A stretch of DNA of 51,197 nt from Alphaproteobacteria bacterium bin52 (GCA_002238645.1 MPMT01000031.1:1-51197); one strand, 5' to 3'. Numbered from the stretch's first letter, positions 7,169 through 14,939 are shown. The notes: generated from the sequence alone by a model not told the origin. Program-made: numbers and translations.

Positions 7169-8303
7169 TGGATGCCTTCCCCCAATGGAATTGGCACTCA
7201 TCCGAGAGAATGCAGCTTTCGCCCATTAGGAGCATGGGATCTGCTCGAACTAAATTGTTTCTATCTATCTTTCCCGCGTGTCCGTCGAACTTTTCGAGCA
7301 TATACTCCCACATCGGAATTGCCGGACGCGTAGACAACTCATGAACGGCCCCTGCTGTGGTAGCATAGGCGAGAAGGCGCTCATGCAGGTCCATTAGTAG
7401 GTCATCGTGATTCCTAATATCTTGTGAAGCGCGTACGTAACGCTGATGTTGAGCATTGGCTTTGAGATTACGTGCTCGCTCAATGAGGTCCTCGGGAGCT
7501 CCGCCCAAAACAAGCTTTTGGGTAAGTGGTGATACGGGTTTGCTCCCAGTATCCACGAATCTCCGTAATAGCGGACGTCCCTCTCGGGATAACGGTTCAG
7601 CTATACGGGACAAGCGATTGCCATCTAGCGTCTTAGCGTGGATCCTCTCCTCCGTTATTGGGGAACGAGCCTGTGGATGAGCAATGCTTCGGGGCCAAAG
7701 TACACTTAGTGGTTCACAGCGCATTGCCGTCTCAATTTCTCCAAGAAAGGAGCTGTGCAACGCCTCAAGCTCGGGATGCGTTAGACTTTGGGCGTGTGCG
7801 TGCAGAAGCCGCCCGTTGGTCGCGTGTATGGCGGATCGTGGGGGGGCGCTCTCATTGAGAGTTACTCTTCTTAGGAAGTCTTCGGCCGACGCTCGGGATG
7901 TCCCTAACCTTTCCATGACCATAGGTACGAGTGGTGACCGATTTTCATGAAAGCGAAGAAATCTAATTGGATCATTGGTCTTGGCCGCGCCCTCCAGCAC
8001 AAGCTCAAGCGAATGGTCTTCGCCTTCCGTGAGCAGATAGGTGCGGTAGAGGGAACGGAGCGCACCGCCCCCTTTCTTGAAGAGTTCCGATATGGTCCAG
8101 AGGCCACGCTCTGGGTCTCGACTCTTTACTTGGAGAAATCGCCAACCCGTGGTTGTTTGAAGTGCAATATCCTCGACATGCTCCGGAATTACCGCGACAA
8201 TGTCGTTTTCGAATGACAGTGCAGACAAGCAGTATGGCAGCGTAACCTCTGCCTGATAGCGGAATCTTGCTAGGGTATCGCTGCCCCAATCCCTGTCCGG
8301 CAT
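7155..8303 (-). CDS. lmuA: Lamassu LmuA-like effector, DUF4297/Cap4-type nuclease
   Basis: A 382-residue protein and the first gene of the leftward defence operon. The N-terminus has the DUF4297 pattern: FRYQAEVTLPYCL (residues 14-26), then the nuclease core EHVEDIALQ (41-49, Glu44/Asp45) followed by WRFLQVKSRD (54-63) with the Gln58-x-Lys60 motif of PD-(D/E)xK enzymes. Restriction-like DNA cleavage by this domain is the known action of Cap4 and of Cap4-type LmuA. The remaining ~260 residues are helical without motifs I recognise and probably contact LmuB/LmuC. The start has GGGGA eight bases upstream. The end overlaps lmuC by 14 bases. Expected activity is abortive degradation of DNA once the SMC partner senses invading DNA. 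Confidence 0.82.
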   Translation of the reverse strand: MPDRDWGSDTLARFRYQAEVTLPYCLSALSFENDIVAVIPEHVEDIALQTTTGWRFLQVKSRDPERGLWTISELFKKGGGALRSLYRTYLLTEGEDHSLELVLEGAAKTNDPIRFLRFHENRSPLVPMVMERLGTSRASAEDFLRRVTLNESAPPRSAIHATNGRLLHAHAQSLTHPELEALHSSFLGEIETAMRCEPLSVLWPRSIAHPQARSPITEERIHAKTLDGNRLSRIAEPLSREGRPLLRRFVDTGSKPVSPLTQKLVLGGAPEDLIERARNLKANAQHQRYVRASQDIRNHDDLLMDLHERLLAYATTAGAVHELSTRPAIPMWEYMLEKFDGHAGKIDRNNLVRADPMLLMGESCILSDECQFHWGKASNVSG

Positions 8304-9001
8304 TCGACTATTCCCCGGTAAGATTCACTACAGGTGGTCCCCACCGGCGATTCCGCCACTGCGTCCTGTAGTTCGACCAACGCTCACATCCCGGCATCGC
8401 CCTGCATCGTCAGTCTTGCCTGAATGAACTTTAGCACCTCGATGGGCGGGTTTACGTGCGAGCGCCCGCCTTCCCCAAGGGCAGCAATCTGGAACAGCGA
8501 CGGGCGTTTTTCGGGATTCAACGCCTCCGTCGGCCACGTCCCATCCCCAGCAGCGCAACCCTGTGCTCGCGCGCCAGCGCCGGGCATTGCTGTCGCGCAG
8601 TTCATCCAGGCAGGCCCGCAGCGAAACGTCTCCCACCATTGCCGTGCTTCCCTTATCCGCCGTCGACGCCGCAGCTCCGCGACGCGACCGAAATGTCGCA
8701 CGGTGCCCTGCGGTTCTCAAAGTCCCCCTCAACTGCATTCGTACCTCCGGCCTCTGCGGAGCCCTGAACTGCCCACCGGCCGAACCGCGACAGCAGGAGG
8801 CGGCGGCCGGCCTCCGCCGGGCGCATTCCGGAGCCGTAGAGCAGCCCTCCGCGCCACCAGCGGGCAAACACACACTCATGTCCAAGTGCATAGCCTATAC
8901 TCCCGTGCCGCCACGGTGCGAGGTGATGCTTCGCGCAGGCGCTCTCGCCGCAGTCAACACCAGCCGCGGCAAGGAAAGCCGGGCAATGAAATTATCCTGC
9001 T
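8304..9001. other. Gene-poor stretch at the right side of the defence island
   Basis: About 700 bp. The lmuA promoter must lie in its first ~100 bp. A return to high GC occurs just after ~8330 and marks the end of the AT-rich insert. On the minus strand, segments such as NPEKRPSLFQIAALGEGGRSHVNPPIEVLKFIQARL (from ~8540 down to 8390) have protein-like composition, but the frames are broken by stops and shifts. It may be a decayed gene. I recognise no family and see no RNA gene. Confidence 0.4.
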
Positions 9002-9004
9002 GTC

Positions 9005-9232
9005 CCGGGGGCGCCGCACCCGGTCTACCCGTTCGGGGTGTCTCGCTGCTCGTGCTCGTTCTGCATCTTCGCGTCCCGTTCCGACCTGCGCCGCGCGGCC
9101 GGGTTCCGTCGGGAGCTCTACGTGAAATACGCGCAGCTCGAACGACGGATCGCTCACGCGGAAGTTTCTGCCGGAGCAGACCGGCATTCCGGTCGATAGC
9201 GCTGTCCACACGCCGCTCCGGCCCCGAGGCCT
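9005..9232 (+). pseudogene. Relic of a PAPS-reductase-like protein (C-terminal end)
   Basis: The frame from about 9005 reads PGAPHPVYPFGVSRCSCSFCIFASRSDLRRAAGFRRELYVKYAQLERRIAHA. This matches the C-terminal cysteine-rich region of phosphoadenosine-phosphosulfate-reductase-like proteins often found in phages and islands. After IAHA the family-like continuation (FLPEQTGIPVDSA) is in another frame, so there is a frameshift near 9160, and the original frame stops at 9197. No N-terminal ATP-pyrophosphatase domain remains. The stretch is therefore dead coding sequence at the island border. The assignment is from motif memory. Confidence 0.6.
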
Positions 9233-9266
9233 GAAGGGGGACCTCCCGACGCGACCCCGAGCCCGG

Positions 9267-9557
9267 TCAGTTTCGAGGTAGCGGCGCCCCGTACCGGGCG
9301 GTCTCCCAGACCGCGCGGCTCGCGGGATGGCGATCCATCCAGTCGCGGTAGCCCGCCATCTTGCGCTCCCAGTCGATCTCGCCGCCGACGTATTCGCCGC
9401 TGTCGTCGATCACACCGCACTCGAGCTCCGCCGCGGACATGTGCCACCACATGTCGACATCGGCGGCGAGCTGCTCCTTGCTGATGCCGTCCTGCCCCAG
9501 CCGCTTCGCGGTGACGGCCCGCGCGACCGCCTCGATGTTGTCGCTCCAGCTTGCCAT
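9267..9557 (-). CDS. Small hypothetical protein
   Basis: A 96-residue protein (MASWSDNIEAVARAVTAKRLGQDGISKEQLAADVDMWWHMSAAELECGVIDDSGEYVG...). It is acidic, Trp-rich (WW at ~38-39) and without a signal peptide or transmembrane segment. The composition and GC3 pattern are those of a real gene of this genome, and the end (WERKMAGYRDWMDRHPASRAVW) is helical. I do not recognise the family. It lies among gene fragments right of the defence island, so it may be cargo or a chromosomal gene split from its neighbours. The ribosome site is weak, with no purine block in the eight bases before the ATG. Confidence 0.55.
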   Translation of the reverse strand: MASWSDNIEAVARAVTAKRLGQDGISKEQLAADVDMWWHMSAAELECGVIDDSGEYVGGEIDWERKMAGYRDWMDRHPASRAVWETARYGAPLPRN

Positions 9558-9813
9558 GCCCGCAACTTAGCGCCGTCCTGGCGGGCGCTGCAAGCCGTCC
9601 GTCAACTCCCACGGAGCCACCGCACCCCGGGGCCACGTCCGCCGATGTCCGCGGGCGCCGTCGATGGTTACGCGCCCGGGGCCCGCCCCCGAACCGTCAT
9701 CCGGCCGGCCCGATGCCGTCCAACCACCCGGAGTGAAGGCCGGCTCCGGCGGGGCGAAGGCCGGGCGCCCGGAGGGTGCCCGCGCCGCCTCCCCGCCATT
9801 CCGGAGCACGCCC

Positions 9814-9933
9814 ATGACCCAACCCGACACCATCTCCGCGGACTACACGCTCCGCCCGAGCGAAGTCGCCGCGACCCTCTCCCTCCTCGTCGAAGCCCGA
9901 CAGCCGGCCATGCTTTGTAATGGTGACGGCTAG
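9814..9933 (+). pseudogene. N-terminal fragment of a MoxR-like AAA ATPase
   Basis: The ATG at 9814 opens MTQPDTISADYTLRPSEVAATLSLLVEARQPAML, the characteristic beginning of an AAA (MoxR-type) ATPase that should continue with the Walker A loop (typically WGPPGVGKS). Instead it breaks after residue 34 and runs into an unrelated CNGDG and a stop. The sequence after ~9915 is unrelated. This is the head of a gene cut by an insertion, deletion or recombination event, and no matching tail is in the window. Confidence 0.6.
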
Positions 9934-10023
9934 ATAATGGAGAGTAAGTGCGCTGCGACCCTTTGAGACCGGGCTTCGGGGCCGGATCAACTCACCATTT
10001 CTGTACGGTGCTCCTCCGCTGTT

Positions 10024-10989
10024 TCAGACAAGAGGAGCGAGGCGATGCCATCGTGCAAATCTGGAAGGAAGCCCGGGTATCTCCGGGGTGTTGGTGCCGA
10101 CCGGAAGAACCCGTGCGACGTTAGGCATCCGCCCGATGCTCTCGCCGATCGATCGCGCAAGGGCATGGTCTTCCGTCAGCCGGTCGACATGGTGGTCGAG
10201 CGCATAGAGGCCGGTGGCCGCGATGTAGCCGGACTGGCGGAACCCGCCTCCCCATTGCTGCTTGAGTTTCCACGCAACGTTGATGAATTCCCTGGAGCCC
10301 GCGAGGACGGCACCGGCGAATGATCCCAGTCCCTTTGTCAGGTCGATCCAGACAGAGTCATACAATTCGGCATACGCGCGCGGCGAGACACCGGACTGCA
10401 CCGTGGCATTGAACAGCCGGGCTCCGTCCATGTGGGTGACGAGGCCTTGCGACCTGGCGACCTCCGCCACTTCCGTCAGCTGTTCCAGGGACCAGACCCC
10501 GCCGCCGCCCAGGTTTGTGGTCTGTTCGACGGCGACCAGCCTGCTGGAGGGCGCGTAGCGTGAAGCCGGGCGAATGGCGTGGCGCACCTGGTCGGCGGAG
10601 AACCTGCCGTTCTCGCCGTCGACCGCATGGATCATGATGCCGCTCAGCGCCGCCGGTCCTCCCGCCTCGAAGTTCACGATGTGACACGAACGATCACAGA
10701 TGACCTCGTCGCCGGGATTGCAGTGGGCCCGGAGCGCGATCTCGTTGCACATGGTGCCGGTCGGAAGGAGGACAGCGGCTTCCTTGCCGGTCAGGGCAGC
10801 GACCCGGTCACAAAGCTCGTTGGTCGTGGGGTCCTCGCCCTTCTGCTCATCCCCGACCCTGGCACGAACCAGGGCCTGCAGCATGCCCTCGGTCGGCCTT
10901 GTCTTCATGTCGCTGTAGAAATCAGCCTTGATCCCGGTCGTGTCACTGGGTTCAGGCAACCAGTCTGCGCCTGTCGGCTCACCAGCCAT
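10024..10989 (-). CDS. Threonine aldolase-type PLP lyase, C-terminus replaced
   Basis: From the ATG at 10989 (GGAG five bases before it) 321 residues run to the stop; the frame extends upstream but without family-like sequence. The fold-type I PLP motifs of low-specificity L-threonine aldolase are clear: FYSDMKTRPTEGML, LLPTGTMCNEIA, the cofactor Asp188 in THMDGAR, and the Schiff-base Lys219 in DLTKGLGSFAGA. These enzymes split L-threonine or allo-threonine into glycine and acetaldehyde. The usual length is ~340-350 residues. After ARVLPVGTN the expected small C-terminal domain is missing and is replaced by ~20 unrelated residues (TPEIPGLPSRFARWHRLAPLV). The enzyme may therefore be impaired, and this could count as a pseudogene. 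It borders the fragments described on its right side. Confidence 0.75.
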   Translation of the reverse strand: MAGEPTGADWLPEPSDTTGIKADFYSDMKTRPTEGMLQALVRARVGDEQKGEDPTTNELCDRVAALTGKEAAVLLPTGTMCNEIALRAHCNPGDEVICDRSCHIVNFEAGGPAALSGIMIHAVDGENGRFSADQVRHAIRPASRYAPSSRLVAVEQTTNLGGGGVWSLEQLTEVAEVARSQGLVTHMDGARLFNATVQSGVSPRAYAELYDSVWIDLTKGLGSFAGAVLAGSREFINVAWKLKQQWGGGFRQSGYIAATGLYALDHHVDRLTEDHALARSIGESIGRMPNVARVLPVGTNTPEIPGLPSRFARWHRLAPLV

Positions 10990-11167
10990 TCCGGTCTCCG
11001 TTTCATGATTGTTTACGATTCGGTCGTGTCGTCTGACCAATTCGAACGTCAAGCACGAACCTGACAGAAAGTCAGTTGAAACGCCTGGAAACAACGGGTG
11101 CTGTAGACAAGACCGAAGCGGCCATACTGTCAAACGCGCAACCGGGCGATATCGTGTTGTGGCTTCG

Positions 11168-11430
11168 TCAGGCGGCGCGCAGTTTCCTTCGGCCGTGATC
11201 CTTGCGAACAGCCGTGTGGCAGTCCTGCGGCGCGAGGTAGTGCACCAGGTCCGGGTCTTCGCGGATCTCTGCCGAAGACCCGTCAGGTCCTACGGTGTCC
11301 CGGTTCATGACACAGGTGTGGTCAGCGACGCGCAGCGCCAGTTCCACGTGCTGTTCATCGACGATCAGGCTGATCACCAGCGTGTTCAGGCGCGTGTCTT
11401 CCCTGCACCGTTGCACCCGGGAATACCTGC
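11168..11430 (-). pseudogene. Internally deleted copy of the LivF/UrtE-type ATPase gene
   Basis: On the minus strand this stretch reads EDTRLNTLVISLIVDEQHVELALRVADHTCVMNRDTVGPDGSSAEIREDPDLVHYLAP. The intact ATPase gene at 14940-15641 has KTTLLNTLV near its Walker A and LVIVEQHVELALRVADHAYVMDRGAVALDGPSAEIRNDPDLVRYLAP at its C-terminus. The relic joins the two directly, losing roughly 390 bp including the signature and Walker B motifs. DNA similarity continues ~50 bp past the stop codon into the intergenic sequence near 14890. It is thus a decayed segmental duplication and not a working gene. Confidence 0.8.
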
Positions 11431-11458
11431 AACCTGGCGTTCGATGGCGCACCGTTCC

Positions 11459-12082
11459 TCAGCCGTAGAGCCTCAGGAACCTGGCGGCAGCCTGTTTCGC
11501 CATTGCCTCGATTTCCTCGACTTCCGGAGTATCAAGGGCCCCGAGCAGCCGTCGGACCTGCTTGTCTCCCAGCAGCAGTCCCAGGAACGTCTCCGCCGCT
11601 TCCCGCGGGTCGTCGAAGTCCAGTAAGCCGCGTTCGCGGCATCGCTCAAGATACCGGACGAAGAATGGCAGGGTGGCCTCGCGACCTGTTTCGATCAATA
11701 TTCGCGCAAGAACAGGTTCCGAACGCGCTTCGGAAATTGCGGCGCGGTTGATTGCGACGGCGCCATCGCCCAGAAGCAGACTGGCGAGCGCCCGGCCGAC
11801 ATCGTCAAGAGCCTCCTCTATCGGTGCGTTGCCGTCCAGATGCGATACAAGCACGGTGCGCACCGTATTCGCGTTGCGCCGAATAACGGCCTGGAAGAGC
11901 CCGGACTTGTTTCCGAACCAGGCATACAGTGTTTCCTTCGAGGCCGAGACCTGCCGGGCGACGTCCAGCATCGTGGTGTCGCGGTAACCCTTTTCGCGCA
12001 GGATGGCGGTGGCGGCATCGAGTATGGCGTCGCGTCGCTGCGCGCGGTCAGGCTCCCTCATTTCGAACATCCGAAAGTCCAT
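11459..12082 (-). CDS. TetR/AcrR family transcriptional regulator
   Basis: Using the ATG at 12082 the protein has 207 residues. The N-terminal DNA-binding domain reads RRDAILDAATAILREKGYRDTTMLDVARQVSASKETLYAWFGNKSGLFQAVIRR, a textbook TetR helix-turn-helix. The remaining residues form the variable helical ligand domain. ATGs at 12070 and 12061 (MREPDRAQRR) are also possible starts. If the promoter is the TTGACA at 12120-12115 with a -10 near 12097-12092, the later starts fit better. It is divergent from two small membrane proteins across a perfect inverted repeat (12092-12141), which is almost certainly its operator and implies autorepression plus control of the neighbours. The ligand is unknown. 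Confidence 0.9.
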   Translation of the reverse strand: MDFRMFEMREPDRAQRRDAILDAATAILREKGYRDTTMLDVARQVSASKETLYAWFGNKSGLFQAVIRRNANTVRTVLVSHLDGNAPIEEALDDVGRALASLLLGDGAVAINRAAISEARSEPVLARILIETGREATLPFFVRYLERCRERGLLDFDDPREAAETFLGLLLGDKQVRRLLGALDTPEVEEIEAMAKQAAARFLRLYG

Positions 12083-12091
12083 GGTTGACAC

Positions 12092-12141
12092 ATCCGAACC
12101 GAAGGGTACGGTCTTGTCAAACCGTACCCTTCGGTTCGGAT
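12092..12141. promoter_or_regulatory. Perfect 21-bp inverted repeat, TetR operator in a divergent promoter
   Basis: The arms 12092-12112 and 12121-12141 are exact reverse complements, separated by the 8-bp spacer CTTGTCAA. Each arm contains GAAGGGTACGGT. The repeat sits between the TetR gene and the membrane-protein gene. It overlaps candidate hexamers for both directions: TTGACA (12120-12115, minus) with TCGGAT 17 bp on, and TTGTCA (12114-12119, plus) with CGGATA about 17 bp on. Binding of one or two TetR dimers here would block both promoters. Confidence 0.85.
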
Positions 12142-12159
12142 ATGGCAGGGGAGTGGAAG

Positions 12160-12573
12160 ATGCAGGAGCGGACAAACGGAAGACCGGCCGGAGACAGCTA
12201 TACCGCAGCGGCAATTGCGGCACTTCTGGTGCTCACGGGCATCATGCTGCTGGCCATGTTTACGCGGACCGAACCCCACCCGCCGCTGGAGGTCGCGCCT
12301 TTCGCGCTCGGTCCGTTCCTTGCGGCTTCGCTGGCGACCGGAGCGGCGGCCTACGGCCTCGCGGTCCGTGGCATGCGGTTCGCCATGGCGACAGCGGTTC
12401 TGTTCGTGCTGACGGCACTGGTGTCCTACGGGCCCCAGAAATATGTCGATCCCGCGTTTCCCAGGATCTGGCCCGCAGTCATCGTGGCCCAACTCTGCAT
12501 GGCAGTCATCCTGTACCGGGCAGCCAGTCAAGCGGTCCGGTGGGTGCGTACGGCTCGCGGAAGCTGCGCATGA
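12160..12573 (+). CDS. Small four-helix membrane protein
   Basis: The start at 12160 has AGGGGAG six bases upstream; an ATG at 12142 lies inside the probable promoter and is less likely. The 137-residue product has about four hydrophobic segments: AAIAALLVLTGIMLLAMF, FALGPFLAASLATGAAAYGLAV, FAMATAVLFVLTALVSY, and IWPAVIVAQLCMAVILY. I recognise no family. It is the first gene of a probable two-gene operon with the DUF1772 protein and would be under control of the divergent TetR regulator. Pairs of this type (TetR plus small membrane proteins) often respond to hydrophobic compounds, but nothing in the sequence names a ligand. Confidence 0.75.
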   Translation: MQERTNGRPAGDSYTAAAIAALLVLTGIMLLAMFTRTEPHPPLEVAPFALGPFLAASLATGAAAYGLAVRGMRFAMATAVLFVLTALVSYGPQKYVDPAFPRIWPAVIVAQLCMAVILYRAASQAVRWVRTARGSCA

Positions 12574-12599
12574 GGCCGGAAGTACAGCGGCGAGACGGC

Positions 12600-13118
12600 A
12601 TGAATACGGTGACGCTGCTGGCCCTCCTGTCGCTCGTCTTTGCCGGCGCCATGTTCGGCTTCTTTTTTGCATGGGTCTGCTCGACCATGTGGGGGCTGGA
12701 CAACACGGACCCCGAAGTCGCGGTCACCGCCATGCAGGCAATGAACGCAAGTGTGCGCAACTGGGTGTTCGCCCCGACCTATTTCGGTACGCCCGCCCTG
12801 TTGATCGTCACCGCGCTGGCTGCCCTGCGAGTCCGGGAGCGGGGAGCCGCATTCTGTTTTGCCCTGGCCGGCGTCCTGTACATTCTGGGGGCCATGCTTC
12901 CGACGATGACCGTCAACGTGCCGTTGAACGAGGCCCTGGCCTCGGTCGGAACGCCGCTGGACGCCGTTCAGGCACGGGAAGCCTGGAACGATTACTCCAC
13001 CCCCTGGCAGTTCTGGAATACCGTTCGGGCCGTGAACTCCGGCATGGCGCTTGCGCTCGCAGGATGGGGCTTGTCGAGGATGAATCGGACGGCCCCGGGA
13101 AACCGGGCTGTTCACTGA
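12600..13118 (+). CDS. DUF1772 (anthrone oxygenase-like) membrane protein
   Basis: A 172-residue protein with four transmembrane segments, the DUF1772 layout. It starts with TVTLLALLSLVFAGAMFGFFFAWVCSTMWGLD, has a middle containing AMNASVRNWVFAPTYFGTPALL, then PTMTVNVPLNEALA, and ends in a WNDYSTPWQFWNTVRAVNSGMALAL segment, a conserved W..WN.R motif of the family. Some relatives act on anthrone-like polyketides, but most have no known function. An alternative ATG at 12570 overlaps the upstream stop (ATGA) and would add ten residues without hydrophobic character. The gene is in tandem with the small membrane protein and under the same TetR-controlled promoter. Confidence 0.78.
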   Translation: MNTVTLLALLSLVFAGAMFGFFFAWVCSTMWGLDNTDPEVAVTAMQAMNASVRNWVFAPTYFGTPALLIVTALAALRVRERGAAFCFALAGVLYILGAMLPTMTVNVPLNEALASVGTPLDAVQAREAWNDYSTPWQFWNTVRAVNSGMALALAGWGLSRMNRTAPGNRAVH

Positions 13119-13961
13119 ACCACGGTAGGCGCCTTGCCCGTTTTTCCGTCCGTTACCACGTTGATTTGGCGCGATTGTTGTTGGCGGGCGTGCTGAATAT
13201 GGCGCCATGTCTTGTTGGAGTCCGTCAGTTCGTCAGGCGGATCCTCGTGCGGTGGATGACGGGTTTCCCACCTCTCGACGGGGAGACGTGAGTTACCTCG
13301 GCGGGCGGGCGGGCAGGCGCATGTCCAGACGGTTGACGATCAGGATGCCGCCGTTCTGGCACAGGCGGGTGGTAGTCCTTGACCAGGTTCGCATGCAATT
13401 GAGGAAAGATGTCCGGCACCTGTAAGTCCCAGCCGGGTCCGGATCAGATCAATGCCGTGGCAGGCGAGCACGACAATCAGTCAGTCGTCACATCCCGCAG
13501 GACTGCCCGTCAAGTGCGCAGGATTCACGATCAAGTATGATCGAACTCGCGGTCAAGTGCGCAGGATTCGCAGTCAACCCTGGCACGTGAATGTCAGGAA
13601 CGTCATTTCAAGGATCATCCGCAATGACCGGGATCTCGTGATCCTCGATCGCCCGGAAGGCGACGAGGGTGCCTATCCGCAGGATGACCTGAAGGCCGTC
13701 ATGGGTGCGGACGGCACGTGGTGCTTCACCCGAAAGGACGGCACCTCCTGGTGACGCAGGTCCGGATCCGTCGGGCGTACCGGGCGTCGCTCAGGGTTGG
13801 CAGTGTTCGGGCTCGCACGATCCTGCCTGCATGTCGTCGATGGCCCGCGCGACGTTTTCGGGTACAGCTTCCTGCCTGGCGACACCCACATCCGGATCCC
13901 TGTGGCAGGGCATGGTCCCGGTCAGTGCAATAGGTTGCCACCTGCCGGCTCGACAGGCCTC
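13119..13961. other. 843-bp stretch without a convincing gene
   Basis: Short open frames occur but none carries a recognisable family or a good start. The most protein-like one ends at 13754 (RIIRNDRDLVILDRPEGDEGAYPQDDLKAVMGADGTWCFTRKDGTSW) and could be the end of a broken gene. The stretch includes the direct repeats at 13509-13569, and I see no RNA gene. Confidence 0.5.
13509..13569. repeat. Pair of 18-bp direct repeats, 43-bp period
   Basis: GTCAAGTGCGCAGGATTC occurs at 13509-13526 and again at 13552-13569 with no mismatch. Repeated ~20-bp blocks of this kind are seen at the ends of IS21-family elements, where the transposase binds, so this could be a left-over insertion-sequence end. No transposase gene is adjacent. 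Other possibilities are regulator binding sites or simple duplication. Confidence 0.6.
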
Positions 13962-14816
13962 TCACGGTCCGGTCCCTGCGGAAGTGGCGGCATCGACACA
14001 GCCAGGGTCGAGACGACCGGTCATCACCGGACGGACCTTTCCGCCGACGCGGATGGTCTCGGAGATGTCCAGGTACAACCGGGACGGACGACCGATCTCG
14101 AAGCCCTGCTCGACCACGATGTTGCCGCGCACGCCGAGCGAGCGAATATGCGCGGCGAACGCCGTGTTGGCACTTCCGGTCGCAGGGTCTTCCCGCAGTC
14201 CACGGTGGTGGTACATGCGCGCGGCAAAGTGGGCGTCGACGCTGTAGGCGCCCTCGGTAAAGGCAAATACGCCGATCTCGCTGCTTCCCAGGAGATCGGT
14301 GTACGCGTCGGGTCGGACCCTCGCGCGCCGCAGGACATCGAGGCCGTTGACGCTGATGAGCGCGAAACGCGGCCCGACCGTGGCAAACACGCAAGGGTAG
14401 CGCGTATCGATATCGTCCGGTGACAATCCAAGCAACGCGGCGGCGGATCGTACGCCCAGAGTTTCGCCCTGCTTGACGGGCGGAGGTTCCATCCAGGCAA
14501 TGCCGCCCGCTTCGAATGTCACCTGCACGCACCCGGCCCGGAGGTGCAGGCTGTAGGAATCATGGTCGTGGCCCAGCACCCAGGCCGTTCCAAGGGTCGG
14601 ATGCCCGGCAAACGGAAGCTCACGGGTCGGAGTGAATATTCTCACCCGCGCCTCCCCGAAGTGTTCGTCCACGACAAACGAGGACTCCGAGAAGTTCATC
14701 TCCAGTGCAATGGCCTGCATTGCGGCGGTGTCCAGATCACTCGCACCACGAATCACCGCCAGCTGGTTGCCTGACAACGGCGTCTCCGCAAAGACATCGA
14801 CGATCGTACACTCCAT
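13962..14816 (-). CDS. PhzF family isomerase-like protein
   Basis: The ATG at 14816 follows GAGGTG; the 284-residue product has the length of the PhzF/DAP-epimerase-fold family. Motifs: DVFAETPLSGNQLAV at the start, NFSESSF with the catalytic Glu44, the glycine-rich PFAGHPTLGTAWVL, a second-domain FALISV strand, and the C-terminal EDPATGSANTAFAAHI that forms the other half of the active site. PhzF itself isomerises a phenazine precursor; most bacterial homologues have unknown substrates, so no phenazine role should be assumed. It lies 123 bp after the ATPase genes of the amide transporter in the same orientation and could be a last gene of that operon. Confidence 0.85.
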   Translation of the reverse strand: MECTIVDVFAETPLSGNQLAVIRGASDLDTAAMQAIALEMNFSESSFVVDEHFGEARVRIFTPTRELPFAGHPTLGTAWVLGHDHDSYSLHLRAGCVQVTFEAGGIAWMEPPPVKQGETLGVRSAAALLGLSPDDIDTRYPCVFATVGPRFALISVNGLDVLRRARVRPDAYTDLLGSSEIGVFAFTEGAYSVDAHFAARMYHHRGLREDPATGSANTAFAAHIRSLGVRGNIVVEQGFEIGRPSRLYLDISETIRVGGKVRPVMTGRLDPGCVDAATSAGTGP

Positions 14817-14939
14817 TACCACCTCGCAGTGCCGGCTCAGGTCAGATCGGTCGTTCTTGCCGACAACCGGTTCCATCCGGATGCAGGCGGCGCGCAGTTC
14901 CCTTCGGCCGTGGTTCTTGCGGGCAGCCGCGACGCAGTC

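Noticed and set aside
11168..11452. 94-codon frame as a real small protein
   Set aside because: It is the deleted ATPase relic plus unrelated residues; no ribosome site, no full domain.
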